64,000 nt of DNA from an uncultured Flavobacteriaceae bacterium (lineage in GTDB: Bacteria; Bacteroidota; Bacteroidia; Flavobacteriales; Flavobacteriaceae): the NCBI GenBank assembly GCA_913061125.1, contig CAJXUB010000001.1, positions 1 through 64,000 of the forward strand, read 5' to 3'. The notes beneath the pieces were generated by a model. It was not told the DNA's origin and did not search any database. It saw nothing but the letters and a program-made list of their open reading frames with translations. Positions 55,672 to 64,000 of this stretch are shown piece after piece; positions within the stretch are counted from its first letter, which is position 1, and every line of letters begins with the position of its first letter. The position numbers and the translations under genes were made by a program.

Positions 55672-56418
55672 ATGAAGATTTTAGTATGCATCAGTCATGT
55701 CCCAGACACCACTTCAAAAATTAATTTTACAAACGACAATACCGGCTTTGATACAACTGGTGTTCAGTTTGTTATCAACCCCAACGACGAATTTGGATTG
55801 ACCAGAGCCATGTGGTTTAAGGAACGTCAAAACGCCACGGTAGATGTGGTTAATGTTGGCGGACCAGAAACAGAACCCACGCTTCGAAAAGCACTGGCCA
55901 TCGGCGCCGATGCCGCTATTCGAGTAAACACACCTGCAACCGATGGTTTTGCTGTAGCTCAAGAATTGACTAAAATTGCAAAAGAAGGCGATTATGACCT
56001 AATTATCGCTGGACGGGAATCTATTGATTACAATGGCGGTATGGTTCCAGGAATTATTGCTTCAAATCTTAAGGCGAGTTTTGTAAACAATTGCATACAG
56101 TTGGATATTGAGGGAGACAACGCCACTGCTGTTAGAGAAATTGATGGCGGTAAAGAAACTCTAAACACCACCCTACCTCTTGTTATTGGCGGACAAAAAG
56201 GCCTTGTTGAAGAAAGTGACCTTAAAATCCCCAACATGCGTGGTATTATGATGGCCAGAAAAAAACCATTGACTGTCCTAGAGCCAAATGAAAACCAAGA
56301 TTTCACAACATCCATTTCGTTTGAGAAACCCGAGCCAAAAGGGGCCATCAAATTGGTCGATGCCGAAAATATTGATGAACTTATTAATCTTCTGCACAAC
56401 GAAGCAAAAGTTATTTAA
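55672..56418 (+). CDS. etfB: Electron transfer flavoprotein subunit beta
   Basis: 248 aa from the ATG at 55672 (MKILVCISHVPDTTSK, the normal start). The longer in-frame reading from 55603 would begin inside the palindrome and is rejected. Binds AMP in the ETF heterodimer, which passes electrons from acyl-CoA dehydrogenases to the ETF-quinone oxidoreductase. Forms an operon with etfA (15-base gap). Confidence 0.97.
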   Translation: MKILVCISHVPDTTSKINFTNDNTGFDTTGVQFVINPNDEFGLTRAMWFKERQNATVDVVNVGGPETEPTLRKALAIGADAAIRVNTPATDGFAVAQELTKIAKEGDYDLIIAGRESIDYNGGMVPGIIASNLKASFVNNCIQLDIEGDNATAVREIDGGKETLNTTLPLVIGGQKGLVEESDLKIPNMRGIMMARKKPLTVLEPNENQDFTTSISFEKPEPKGAIKLVDAENIDELINLLHNEAKVI

Positions 56419-56433
56419 AACAAAAAAAATCTT

Positions 56434-57390
56434 ATGTCCGTATTAGTATATATTGAATCCGAAAATGGCACGTTTAAAAAAAGTGCCTTAGAAGTCGCCT
56501 CCTATGGGCGATGTGTTGCCAATTCACTAAACACCTCTTTGTGCGCCTTAGTTTTTAATTCCAAAGACAATGCTACTCTTGGGGCTTATGGTGTGAACAA
56601 GGTTTTGAATGTCGAATCCACACATCCGTTCACTGCAGAAGCGCATTCAAATGCTTTGAAACAAGCCGTCGATAAAGAACAATCAACAGTTGTGATTTTG
56701 AGCAACAGTGCTAACAGCAAGTATTTAGCACCGCTTTTGGCATCGGACCTAAAAGCCGGTTATGTACCAAACGTTGTTGAAGCGCCATCAAGCACCTCCC
56801 CTTTTGTTGTCAAACGAAGTGTATTTAGCAACAAAGCATTTTGTAACACTGAAATTTCAACTCCCATCAAAATTATTGGAATATCCAATAATGCATTTGG
56901 TCTGGTGGAACAGGTCGTTGATATCACAACAGAGGCATTTGAACTGGAAAATATCAGCTCAAAAATTAGGGTTGAAGGGGTAGATAAAGCTACCGATAAA
57001 GTATCCATTGCAGATGCAGACATTGTAGTGTCGGCAGGACGAGGTCTCAAAGGGCCCGAAAACTGGGGAATGATTGAAGAATTAGCCGATGTGCTTGGTG
57101 CAGCAACAGCTTGCTCAAAACCTGTTTCGGATTTAGGGTGGAGACCGCACAGCGAACACGTGGGTCAAACGGGGAAACCAGTAGCTACAAACCTCTACAT
57201 CGCCATTGGAATTTCAGGTGCTATTCAACACCTTGCTGGTGTGAATTCCTCCAAAACCAAAGTGGTAATCAATACAGATCCTGAGGCCCCTTTTTTTAAG
57301 GCCGCAGATTATGGAATTGTAGGCGATGCTTTTGAAGTGGTGCCCAAACTTATTGAAAAACTTCGTGCATTTAAAACCCAAAACGCTTGA
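56434..57390 (+). CDS. etfA: Electron transfer flavoprotein subunit alpha
   Basis: 318 aa. The C-terminal FAD-binding domain is complete: GRGLKGPENWGMIEELA, GATACSKPVSDLGWRPHSEHVGQTG, YIAIGISGAIQHLAG, NTDPEAPFFKAADYGIVGD. With EtfB it carries electrons from fatty- and amino-acid oxidation to the quinone pool. Confidence 0.97.
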   Translation: MSVLVYIESENGTFKKSALEVASYGRCVANSLNTSLCALVFNSKDNATLGAYGVNKVLNVESTHPFTAEAHSNALKQAVDKEQSTVVILSNSANSKYLAPLLASDLKAGYVPNVVEAPSSTSPFVVKRSVFSNKAFCNTEISTPIKIIGISNNAFGLVEQVVDITTEAFELENISSKIRVEGVDKATDKVSIADADIVVSAGRGLKGPENWGMIEELADVLGAATACSKPVSDLGWRPHSEHVGQTGKPVATNLYIAIGISGAIQHLAGVNSSKTKVVINTDPEAPFFKAADYGIVGDAFEVVPKLIEKLRAFKTQNA

Positions 57391-57459
57391 TTTTTCAAAA
57401 CTTGCGCATATAAAAGTTTGGTAATTTAGGAATTAAGACTGTTATTTGTTGGTCAAACA

Positions 57460-58074
57460 ATGAGTTTAGTTCGACTTAACATAAAAGGAATTTCTTACAG
57501 CCAAACACAAAGTGGTGCTTACGCCCTTATTTTGAGTGAAGAAAATGGAGGCCGAAAGTTGCCAATAGTGATTGGTGCATTTGAGGCACAATCCATTGCA
57601 ATTGCTCTGGAAAAAGACATTCGTCCTCCTAGGCCACTGACTCACGATTTGTTCAAAAATTTCTCAGACCGATTTAATATTTTAATAAAGCAAGTGATTA
57701 TCCACAAGCTGGTTGATGGCGTATTTTATGCCTCATTAATTTGTGAGAATAATGGGATTGAGGAAATTATCGATGCTCGAACCAGCGATGCCATTGCCTT
57801 AGCGTTGCGATTTTCAGCTCCAATTTTTACTTACAAAAATATTATTGAAAAAGCCGGTATTGTCCTAAAAATAAACCCAAAAGACAAGGACGATACAGAA
57901 GACAGTTTGGTTTTTGAAGAAGCCAACTTGGACGACGAAAACGTCGATCAAAACCCTGAAAGTGATTATAAAAACCTTTCTTTAACTAAACTAAAAGAAC
58001 AACTCAAAGCAGCCGTTAGAGATGAGGACTATGAAACTGCAGCAAAGCTTAGAGACGAAATTTCAAAGCGCTAA
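57460..58074 (+). CDS. Bifunctional nuclease family protein (DUF151) with a UVR motif
   Basis: 204 aa. Residues of about 1-135 form the DUF151/bifunctional nuclease domain (LPIVIGAFEAQSIAIALE, RPLTHDLFKN, EIIDARTSDAIALALRF). After an acidic linker, residues of about 168-204 are a UvrB/UvrC (UVR) helical hairpin (LTKLKEQLKAAVRDEDYETAAKLRDEI). The UVR motif suggests a protein-protein contact. Activity in bacteria is poorly defined. It lies 69 bases after etfA and 12 before the nucleoside transporter gene. Confidence 0.88.
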   Translation: MSLVRLNIKGISYSQTQSGAYALILSEENGGRKLPIVIGAFEAQSIAIALEKDIRPPRPLTHDLFKNFSDRFNILIKQVIIHKLVDGVFYASLICENNGIEEIIDARTSDAIALALRFSAPIFTYKNIIEKAGIVLKINPKDKDDTEDSLVFEEANLDDENVDQNPESDYKNLSLTKLKEQLKAAVRDEDYETAAKLRDEISKR

Positions 58075-58086
58075 ACCATCCAATCA

Positions 58087-59478
58087 ATGAAACCATTTTT
58101 ACTGCTATTTGCGATACTTTTTACCCCATTTGTTCAAGCACAAGATGTTGCCTCTGAGATTATTAAAAGTCAAGGGTTTAACATCGGAAGTTTAGTGCGA
58201 GGTGCCATGGGAATGGTCGTTCTGTTGGGCATTGCGTTCTTTTTGAGTACCAATCGGAGGGCCATCAACTGGCGTACTGTAATTCTTGGATTGACTGCGC
58301 AATTGGTTTTGGCCATTGGGGTGCTTAAAGTTGAATTTGTTCAAACTATTTTTAAAAAAATTGGAGATCTATTTCTGGCGGTTTTAGACTTCACCATGAA
58401 AGGAACTGAATTTTTGTTTGCCGCATTTTCAACTGGTAAAATTGACAACTCAATGGACACATTTGCCATCTCAATTTTACCAACAATCATTTTCTTTTCG
58501 GCCCTAACCTCAGTATTATTTTATTTAGGAATAATCCAAAAAGTTGTTAAAGGTTTGGCATGGCTACTCACAAAATTGCTTCAGGTGTCTGGCGCAGAAA
58601 GTCTTAGTGTTACCGGAAATATATTCTTGGGTCAAACAGAAGCACCACTGATGATTAAGGCCTATTTAGAAAAAATGAACCGTTCGGAGATTTTGCTCGT
58701 TATGGTTGGCGGAATGGCCACTGTGGCAGGAGGCGTATTGGCGGCTTACATTGGTTTTCTAGGCGGCGAAGATGATATTTTGCGGCAATATTATGCCAAA
58801 CACCTTCTTACGGCCTCGGTCATGGCAGCTCCAGGAGCCATCGTTATTTCAAAAATATTATACCCCCAAACAGAACCAATAAACAACGACGTAACCATAA
58901 CCCAAGACAAAGTGGGCTCAAATCTATTAGATGCCATTGCCAATGGTACAACAGAGGGCTTAAAATTGGCGTTCAATATTGGAGCCATGTTGTTGGTGTT
59001 TTTGGCTTTTATAGCCATGCTAAATGGCATCCTCGAATGGGTTGGTAGCTTGGGGAGTATCAATGAATGGGTGAAATCCAATACAGTTTATGACGCACTT
59101 TCGTTAGAATTTTTATTGGGATACGCCTTTGCCCCTTTGATGTGGCTTATTGGTATCGCCAAAGAAGATATTACCCTGATGGGACAATTGCTGGGGATTA
59201 AGCTTGTGGCCAGTGAATTTATTGGATACATCCAATTGGCAGAGCTTAAAAATCCGCTTGAAGTTGTTCATTTAAAATATGAAAAATCAATCATAATGGC
59301 CACCTACATGCTGTGTGGATTTGCCAATTTTGCTTCCATCGGTATACAAGTAGGAGGCATCGGTTCTTTGGCCCCCAGCCAAAGAAAAAACTTATCGGAA
59401 CTTGGTATGAAAGCCCTCATTGGGGGGACCATAGCATCCCTTCTTTCAGCGACCATTGCTGGGCTAATTATTGGATAG
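58087..59478 (+). CDS. nupC: Concentrative nucleoside transporter (NupC/CNT)
   Basis: 463 aa. An N-terminal cleavable-looking signal (FVQAQ) is followed by about ten membrane segments. CNT motifs: GNIFLGQTEAPLMIKAYL, MATVAGGVLAAYIGFLGG and NFASIGIQVGGIGSLAPSQR. Imports nucleosides with Na+ or H+. The neighbouring thyA and the deoxynucleoside kinase are consistent with nucleoside salvage. The signal-like N terminus is unusual for CNT proteins generally. Confidence 0.93.
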   Translation: MKPFLLLFAILFTPFVQAQDVASEIIKSQGFNIGSLVRGAMGMVVLLGIAFFLSTNRRAINWRTVILGLTAQLVLAIGVLKVEFVQTIFKKIGDLFLAVLDFTMKGTEFLFAAFSTGKIDNSMDTFAISILPTIIFFSALTSVLFYLGIIQKVVKGLAWLLTKLLQVSGAESLSVTGNIFLGQTEAPLMIKAYLEKMNRSEILLVMVGGMATVAGGVLAAYIGFLGGEDDILRQYYAKHLLTASVMAAPGAIVISKILYPQTEPINNDVTITQDKVGSNLLDAIANGTTEGLKLAFNIGAMLLVFLAFIAMLNGILEWVGSLGSINEWVKSNTVYDALSLEFLLGYAFAPLMWLIGIAKEDITLMGQLLGIKLVASEFIGYIQLAELKNPLEVVHLKYEKSIIMATYMLCGFANFASIGIQVGGIGSLAPSQRKNLSELGMKALIGGTIASLLSATIAGLIIG

Positions 59479-59572
59479 CTTATCGTTGATAACTTTTAAA
59501 AATAATTTAGAGCTTAGCTTTTAATTTCCTTGGGGCTTTGGTTATTTTTATGCTGTATAATCTTACTGTAAT

Positions 59573-60397
59573 ATGAAGCAATATTTGGATTTAGTTAATC
59601 ATGTTTTAAAACATGGAAACGCCAAGGGGGATCGCACGGGAACAGGGACAAAAAGTGTTTTCGGATATCAAATGCGCTTTGATTTGGGCGAAGGTTTCCC
59701 GATGGTTACCACTAAAAAATTACATTTAAAATCCATCATTTATGAATTGCTATGGTTTCTTAAAGGCGATACAAACATTCAATATTTGACTGAAAACGGT
59801 GTGCGAATTTGGAACGAATGGGCAGACGACCACGGCGATCTTGGCCCAGTGTATGGCCACCAGTGGCGCAACTGGAACAGCGACGAAATTGACCAAATTA
59901 AATCCGTCATAGAAACTTTAAAAAATAAGCCCAACAGCCGAAGAATGCTGGTCTCAGCCTGGAATCCATCCGTTTTGCCAGACACCTCAAAATCCTTTGC
60001 AGAAAATGTAGCTGACGGGAAAGCTGCTCTTCCGCCTTGTCATGCATTTTTTCAATTTTATGTTCACCAGGGTAAACTATCGTGCCAACTTTATCAACGC
60101 AGTGCAGACATTTTTCTGGGAGTACCATTCAATATCGCATCTTATGCTCTTTTCACTATGATGATGGCTCAAGTTTGCGGATACGAGCCCGGTGAATTTA
60201 TTCACACTTTTGGGGATGCCCACATATACAATAACCATATTGAACAATTGGAATTGCAACGATCGAGAGAACCGCGTCCTTTACCAAAAATGATTCTTAA
60301 CCCAGAGGTTAAAAGTATTTTTGATTTTAAATTTGAGGACTTTACATTGGTTGACTACAACCCTCATCCCCACATCAAAGGAAAGGTGGCGGTATAA
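59573..60397 (+). CDS. thyA: Thymidylate synthase
   Basis: 274 aa. Converts dUMP to dTMP with methylene-tetrahydrofolate. Motifs: [14 protein letters not shown], the nucleophile in [12 protein letters not shown] (Cys in PPCH), [18 protein letters not shown] and HIKGKVAV at the C terminus. Followed by folA, which regenerates the folate it oxidises. The stop shares bases with an ATG (TAATG) whose frame closes after 12 codons. Confidence 0.97.
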   Translation: MKQYLDLVNHVLKHGNAKGDRTGTGTKSVFGYQMRFDLGEGFPMVTTKKLHLKSIIYELLWFLKGDTNIQYLTENGVRIWNEWADDHGDLGPVYGHQWRNWNSDEIDQIKSVIETLKNKPNSRRMLVSAWNPSVLPDTSKSFAENVADGKAALPPCHAFFQFYVHQGKLSCQLYQRSADIFLGVPFNIASYALFTMMMAQVCGYEPGEFIHTFGDAHIYNNHIEQLELQRSREPRPLPKMILNPEVKSIFDFKFEDFTLVDYNPHPHIKGKVAV

Positions 60398-60439
60398 TGT
60401 CAATGGAAAACATTATTTTTGCCCACAAAATTTGAGGAC

Positions 60440-60961
60440 TTGAACACAAGAAAACACCATAATAACCTAACCCTGATTGTTGCTGTATCTGAAAATCAAA
60501 TTATTGGAAAAGATAACGATTTGGTTTGGGACTTACGTACGGACATGAAACGATTTAAGGCGCTTACATCTGGACATCACATTATTATGGGTCGAAAAAC
60601 TTTTGAGAGTTTTCCCAAGCCCTTACCCAACCGAACGCATGTTGTCATTACAAGACAAAAAGACTATGCGGTCCCCGAAGGAGTCATTGTTGTAAACTCA
60701 TTGGAAAAAGCCATCGAAATTGCTAAAGCCGATGAACAACCCTACATCATTGGTGGCGGAGAAATTTATAAACAAGCGTTACCTTATGCAGACAAAATTG
60801 AGCTCACTAGAGTTCATGGGAATTTTGTGGGAGACACCTATTTCCCCGAAATTGACTTAAATGAATGGGTAGAGACTCATCGTGAATTCATTTCAAAGGA
60901 TGAAATTCATGCCTACGATTTTTCATTTATTACTTACAAAAAACAAACTAACACAAAATAA
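60440..60961 (+). CDS. folA: Dihydrofolate reductase
   Basis: About 173 aa. Reduces dihydrofolate for thyA. The fold is complete: LTLIVAVSENQIIGKDNDLVWDLRTDMKRFK, HHIIMGRKTFESF, NRTHVVITRQ, PYIIGGGEIYKQALPYADKIELTRVHG. No ATG exists in this frame before the conserved start. Candidates are TTG at 60440 or TTG at 60419; I prefer 60440 as it gives the usual N-terminal length. Sits 42 bases after thyA with a small out-of-frame ORF between. Confidence 0.9.
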   Translation: MNTRKHHNNLTLIVAVSENQIIGKDNDLVWDLRTDMKRFKALTSGHHIIMGRKTFESFPKPLPNRTHVVITRQKDYAVPEGVIVVNSLEKAIEIAKADEQPYIIGGGEIYKQALPYADKIELTRVHGNFVGDTYFPEIDLNEWVETHREFISKDEIHAYDFSFITYKKQTNTK

Positions 60962-60971
60962 TTTACACCCT

Positions 60972-61856
60972 ATGAATGCCTATATTTTTCCTGGTCAAGG
61001 GGCGCAATTCTCCGGAATGGGTAAAGACCTATACGATAATTCTAATGTAGCTAAAGCTATGTTTAATCAGGCCAATTCCCTCTTGGGGTTTGACATCACA
61101 AAAATTATGTTTGAGGGTGAAGCCGAAGATTTAAAACAAACCAAGGTAACTCAACCCGCCATATTTTTACACTCCGTTATCTTAGCAAAATGTTTGGGAG
61201 CAACCTTTAACCCCGATATGGTTGCCGGTCACTCGCTGGGAGAATTTTCTGCCCTTGTAGCCAATGGGACCTTGGACTTCGAGAATGGATTAAGGCTGGT
61301 AGCGCAACGTGCAGAAGCGATGCAAAAAGCATGTGAAGCATCAGAAGGCACCATGGCTGCTATTTTAGGCCTAGACAATGAAGTGGTTGAAGAAACCTGT
61401 GAAACCCTCGATGGTGTGGTTGTTGCTGCCAATTACAATTGCCACGGCCAGCTGGTCATTTCTGGAGCTATTGAGCCCATTCACCACGCTTGTGAAATTT
61501 TAAAAGAAAAAGGAGCTCGCAGAGCTTTAGTACTTCCTGTGGGTGGTGCATTTCACTCACCGCTCATGGAACCTGCAAGAGAACAATTGGCTGCTGCCAT
61601 TGAAAAAACACCCTTTAATACGCCAACTTGCCCTATTTATCAAAATGTATCGGCTAGCGCCGTAAGTGATACAACTGCAATCAAATCGAATCTTATAGCT
61701 CAACTCACCGCTCCTGTAAAATGGACTCAATCTGTTCAGCAGATGATTCACGATGGAGCCCGTCGGTTTATTGAGGTGGGGCCGGGTAATGTTCTTCAAG
61801 GTCTGGTGCGCAAAATCAACAAAGAGGTTTCAACAGAAGCCGTAAAATTTGAATAA
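60972..61856 (+). CDS. fabD: Malonyl-CoA:ACP transacylase
   Basis: 294 aa from the ATG at 60972 (MNAYIFPGQGAQFSGMG). The active-site serine is in VAGHSLGEFSA and the histidine in VGGAFHSPLM. Charges ACP with malonate for fatty acid synthesis. The longer frame into folA is a shadow. Ends directly before lspA. Confidence 0.96.
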   Translation: MNAYIFPGQGAQFSGMGKDLYDNSNVAKAMFNQANSLLGFDITKIMFEGEAEDLKQTKVTQPAIFLHSVILAKCLGATFNPDMVAGHSLGEFSALVANGTLDFENGLRLVAQRAEAMQKACEASEGTMAAILGLDNEVVEETCETLDGVVVAANYNCHGQLVISGAIEPIHHACEILKEKGARRALVLPVGGAFHSPLMEPAREQLAAAIEKTPFNTPTCPIYQNVSASAVSDTTAIKSNLIAQLTAPVKWTQSVQQMIHDGARRFIEVGPGNVLQGLVRKINKEVSTEAVKFE

Positions 61857-61857
61857 A

Positions 61858-62352
61858 ATGATGAAAGCCAAAACCTTAGCTATAATCCTATTAATTGCGA
61901 TGAATATCGGTCTCGATCAATATTCAAAACATATGGTGAGAGAACAGGTTGTACCTGGTTCACGTACGGAAATTGTGGGTCAATTGGTTCAGCTGATGAA
62001 TGTTGAGAATTCGGGGGCATTTCTAGGAATTGGTAGTGATTCAAACCCTACTGTAAAATTAATTTTTCTTCTGATATTACCGACCCTCGTTTTAGGTGCT
62101 GTGCTTTACTATTTATTCACCAATAAAAACTTAGATCAATTGTCAGTTATTGGATTTAGCAGCATCGTTGGGGGTGGAATTGCCAACTTATACGACCGTT
62201 TTGTGTATGGGTCTGTGACGGATTTTATTTTCATGGATTTTGGTTTTGCTAAAACAGGCATATTTAACGCCGCAGATTTATCCGTAACAACTGGAATGGT
62301 TTTGCTTCTCATTGCTTCGTTCAAATCCCAAAAAGGCAGCTCGAAAACTTAG
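61858..62352 (+). CDS. lspA: Signal peptidase II (lipoprotein signal peptidase)
   Basis: 164 aa with four membrane segments. Conserved boxes: NVENSGAFLGIG, GGGIANLYDRFVYGSVTDF and FNAADLSVTTG, which hold the two catalytic aspartates. Cleaves the signal of lipoproteins such as those predicted at 87, 13893, 19233, 30980 and 42503. Starts at ATG 61858 (or 61861). The stop overlaps that of the convergent amidohydrolase gene. Confidence 0.95.
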   Translation: MMKAKTLAIILLIAMNIGLDQYSKHMVREQVVPGSRTEIVGQLVQLMNVENSGAFLGIGSDSNPTVKLIFLLILPTLVLGAVLYYLFTNKNLDQLSVIGFSSIVGGGIANLYDRFVYGSVTDFIFMDFGFAKTGIFNAADLSVTTGMVLLLIASFKSQKGSSKT

Positions 62353-63626
62353 TTTTTGTAAACCACACCGTCTTTCATTACAAAAGTAATGCGCTCTAGG
62401 GCCGAGATATCATCAATAGGGTTGGTATCGGTTGCTACAATATCCGCGATAAAACCGACCTTAATTTGACCTATTTCGTTGGATAATCCTAAAATTTTAG
62501 CATTGGTCACAGTAGCAGATTGAATGGCTTCCATGGGAGGCATTCCGACCTCTACCATATACCCAAATTCTTTTGCATTTAGCCCGTGGGGGAAAACACC
62601 GGCATCTGTACCGAAAGCGATTCTAACACCACGCTTATACGCTTTTGCGAAGGTACTTTGAATTTTTGGTCCGATTTCTAAAGCTTTGGGGACAATTATT
62701 TTAGGGTAAAACCCTTCAATGGTAGCATTTTCAGCAACTGCTTTACCGGCAGTTATGGTAGGGACAAAATACGTTCCGTATTGTTTCATCAAATCCATTG
62801 TTTTTGTACTCATTTTAGTTCCGTGTTCAATGGTAGTAACCCCTCCTATTACAGCGCGTTGCATCCCCTCGTCGCCGTGGGCATGGGCAGCGACTATCAT
62901 TCCATAATCTTTAGCTGTTTCACAAATGGCTTTAACTTCCTCTATAGTAAATTGAGGGTTTTGACCATTTTTTGCCACACTCAATACCCCGCCAGTAGCC
63001 GTAATTTTAATATTATCTGCTCCATTTTTATAGCGCTGGCGTACTGCTTTTCGAGCCTCATCTGGGCTATTTATAACGCCTTGCTCTGGCCCTGGGTCAC
63101 CCATCAATAATTTTTTTCTTCCATTGGTTGGATCTGCATGTCCACCTGTTGTAGCTATGGCTTTTCCTGCTGTGAAAATCCTTGGACCAACAATAAGTTT
63201 GTTATTTATCGCATTTCGAAGGGCTATATTTACACCTGTTCCGCCAAGATCACGCACAGTTGTAAAACCGGCCATAAGTGTTGTTTTTGCAAAATTGACC
63301 GATTTAAATGCCACATCAGCTTCGTTAGCGGTAAATTGTTCCATGTATCGCTTTGGATTGTATTCGTTCTCTAAATGTACATGCATGTCAATAAGCCCTG
63401 GTAAAACAGTTTTAGATTTTAAATCAATAATAATATCCTCGGAATTTTCTGGTACAACATACCCCTTTTCAATGGCTATTATTTTATCACCATAAACAAT
63501 AATAGTCTGGCTTGGAACTAGAGTCCCATTTTTGGTGTCAACCAATTGACCACAGTGCAGGTAAAGGTTTTGAGCAGAACTCAAAAACGCAACAAATAAA
63601 ATCAAAATTGAGCATATTTTTTTCAT
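62349..63626 (-). CDS. Exported amidohydrolase (imidazolonepropionase/prolidase-like)
   Basis: 425 aa from the ATG at 63626. Signal peptide ends SSAQ. Metal-dependent hydrolase of the amidohydrolase superfamily: LPGLIDMHVHLE, TTVRDLGGTG, VAAHAHGDEGMQRAV, TIEHGT and GTDAGVFPHG. The group contains Xaa-Pro and Xaa-Arg dipeptidases and related enzymes; the substrate is unknown. Follows the DegT-type gene by 11 bases on the same strand. Confidence 0.92.
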   Translation of the reverse strand: MKKICSILILFVAFLSSAQNLYLHCGQLVDTKNGTLVPSQTIIVYGDKIIAIEKGYVVPENSEDIIIDLKSKTVLPGLIDMHVHLENEYNPKRYMEQFTANEADVAFKSVNFAKTTLMAGFTTVRDLGGTGVNIALRNAINNKLIVGPRIFTAGKAIATTGGHADPTNGRKKLLMGDPGPEQGVINSPDEARKAVRQRYKNGADNIKITATGGVLSVAKNGQNPQFTIEEVKAICETAKDYGMIVAAHAHGDEGMQRAVIGGVTTIEHGTKMSTKTMDLMKQYGTYFVPTITAGKAVAENATIEGFYPKIIVPKALEIGPKIQSTFAKAYKRGVRIAFGTDAGVFPHGLNAKEFGYMVEVGMPPMEAIQSATVTNAKILGLSNEIGQIKVGFIADIVATDTNPIDDISALERITFVMKDGVVYKN

Positions 63627-63637
63627 AGTATTTAAAT

Positions 63638-64000
63638 TTAATCCAAATATTCTAAAACGGCTTGAACAATACATGCGATTTGTTCGCTATCCAATTCCGT
63701 ATGCATGGGTAATGATATAACTTCTTTCGCCAATTGATTTGTAACTGGAAAATCGGATTCGTTGTAACGATCGTCTTGGTAGGCCTTTTGTCGGTGAAGT
63801 GGGATGGGGTAATACACCCCACATGGAATACCTTTTGAGTTTAAATGTGCTACCAGGCCATCGCGGTCGGCATCTTTAATCTTCAAGGTATATTGATGAA
63901 AGACATGACAATCGCAAGTATCGCATAGCGTCTGACAACTGTTCCCCATTTTTGGAATGATAATGTTGGGGTGGGTTTCAAAGGCGGCGTTATATTGGCG
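63638..64000 (-). CDS. DegT/DnrJ/EryC1/StrS aminotransferase, C-terminal part only
   Basis: Partial: the reading frame is open to the right edge of the window (120 codons plus stop), so the N-terminal part with the PLP lysine lies outside. The visible part matches the C terminus of sugar aminotransferases: VFHQYTLKI, LNSKGIPCGVYYPIPLHRQKAY, FPVTNQLAKEVISLPMHTEL. Such enzymes make amino sugars for surface polysaccharides. Confidence 0.9.
   Translation of the reverse strand, partial: RQYNAAFETHPNIIIPKMGNSCQTLCDTCDCHVFHQYTLKIKDADRDGLVAHLNSKGIPCGVYYPIPLHRQKAYQDDRYNESDFPVTNQLAKEVISLPMHTELDSEQIACIVQAVLEYLD

Overview
The window comes from a member of the Bacteroidota, almost certainly a marine-type flavobacterium (Flavobacteriaceae). 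The evidence is a protein with a type IX secretion C-terminal signal of the gliding-motility kind, two GLPGLI-family proteins, TonB-linked outer-membrane barrels, a CNT nucleoside transporter, a membrane pyrophosphatase, low G+C, weak Shine-Dalgarno sequences, frequent TTG/GTG starts, and promoters of the Bacteroidota form TTTG-N20-TAnnTTTG. Three clear examples of that promoter stand in front of a TPP riboswitch, rplU and sdhC. It looks like ordinary chromosome: I saw no tRNA, rRNA, CRISPR array, IS element or prophage, and no gap between genes exceeds 300 bases.

Layout. 1-6.3 kb: a Rieske-like lipoprotein, a TPP-riboswitch-controlled TonB receptor (so probably a thiamine receptor), and a minus-strand operon of phosphopantetheinyl transferase, PnuC-type transporter, NadR-like ATPase and DUF4301 protein. 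6.4-13.8 kb: ahcY, a GNAT, rplU-rpmA, a pair of M16 peptidases and an EamA exporter. 13.9-23.2 kb: an HMA-domain lipoprotein, aminopeptidase P, sdhCAB, an Ig-like lipoprotein, a ComF protein and glycyl-tRNA synthetase. 23.3-30.1 kb: a secreted lectin with seven tandem repeats and two outer-membrane proteins. 30.2-33.0 kb: exodeoxyribonuclease III, an OmpA lipoprotein and an aldo/keto reductase. 33.0-42.4 kb: a minus-strand block of rlmN, queA, aroA, mazG, dtd, rsgA and the aromatic amino acid operon pheA-aminotransferase-tyrA-DAHP synthase/chorismate mutase. 42.5-50.4 kb: DUF2807 and PagL-like proteins, metK behind a probable SAM-II riboswitch, and an outer-membrane barrel plus two GLPGLI proteins. 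50.5-64 kb: a deoxynucleoside kinase, the membrane pyrophosphatase, pdhB, etfBA, a bifunctional nuclease, a nucleoside transporter, thyA-folA-fabD-lspA, an amidohydrolase and the end of a DegT-family aminotransferase.

The most interesting signals are regulatory RNA and DNA sites. (1) An unlisted 25-codon leader ORF with eight aromatic residues in eleven codons lies before pheA; it is followed by a terminator that ends at the pheA start codon and by a competing antiterminator inside the leader's last codons, which is complete attenuator architecture. (2) A SAM-II-like pseudoknot with a collinear anti-aptamer hairpin precedes metK. (3) A TPP riboswitch assigns a substrate to a TonB receptor. 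(4) A perfect 26-bp palindrome lies between the divergent pdhB and etfBA genes. Several proteins also have unusual architecture: L21 with a SAP-like tail, an M16 peptidase fused to a LolA-like domain, and a membrane pyrophosphatase with a soluble C-terminal tail.
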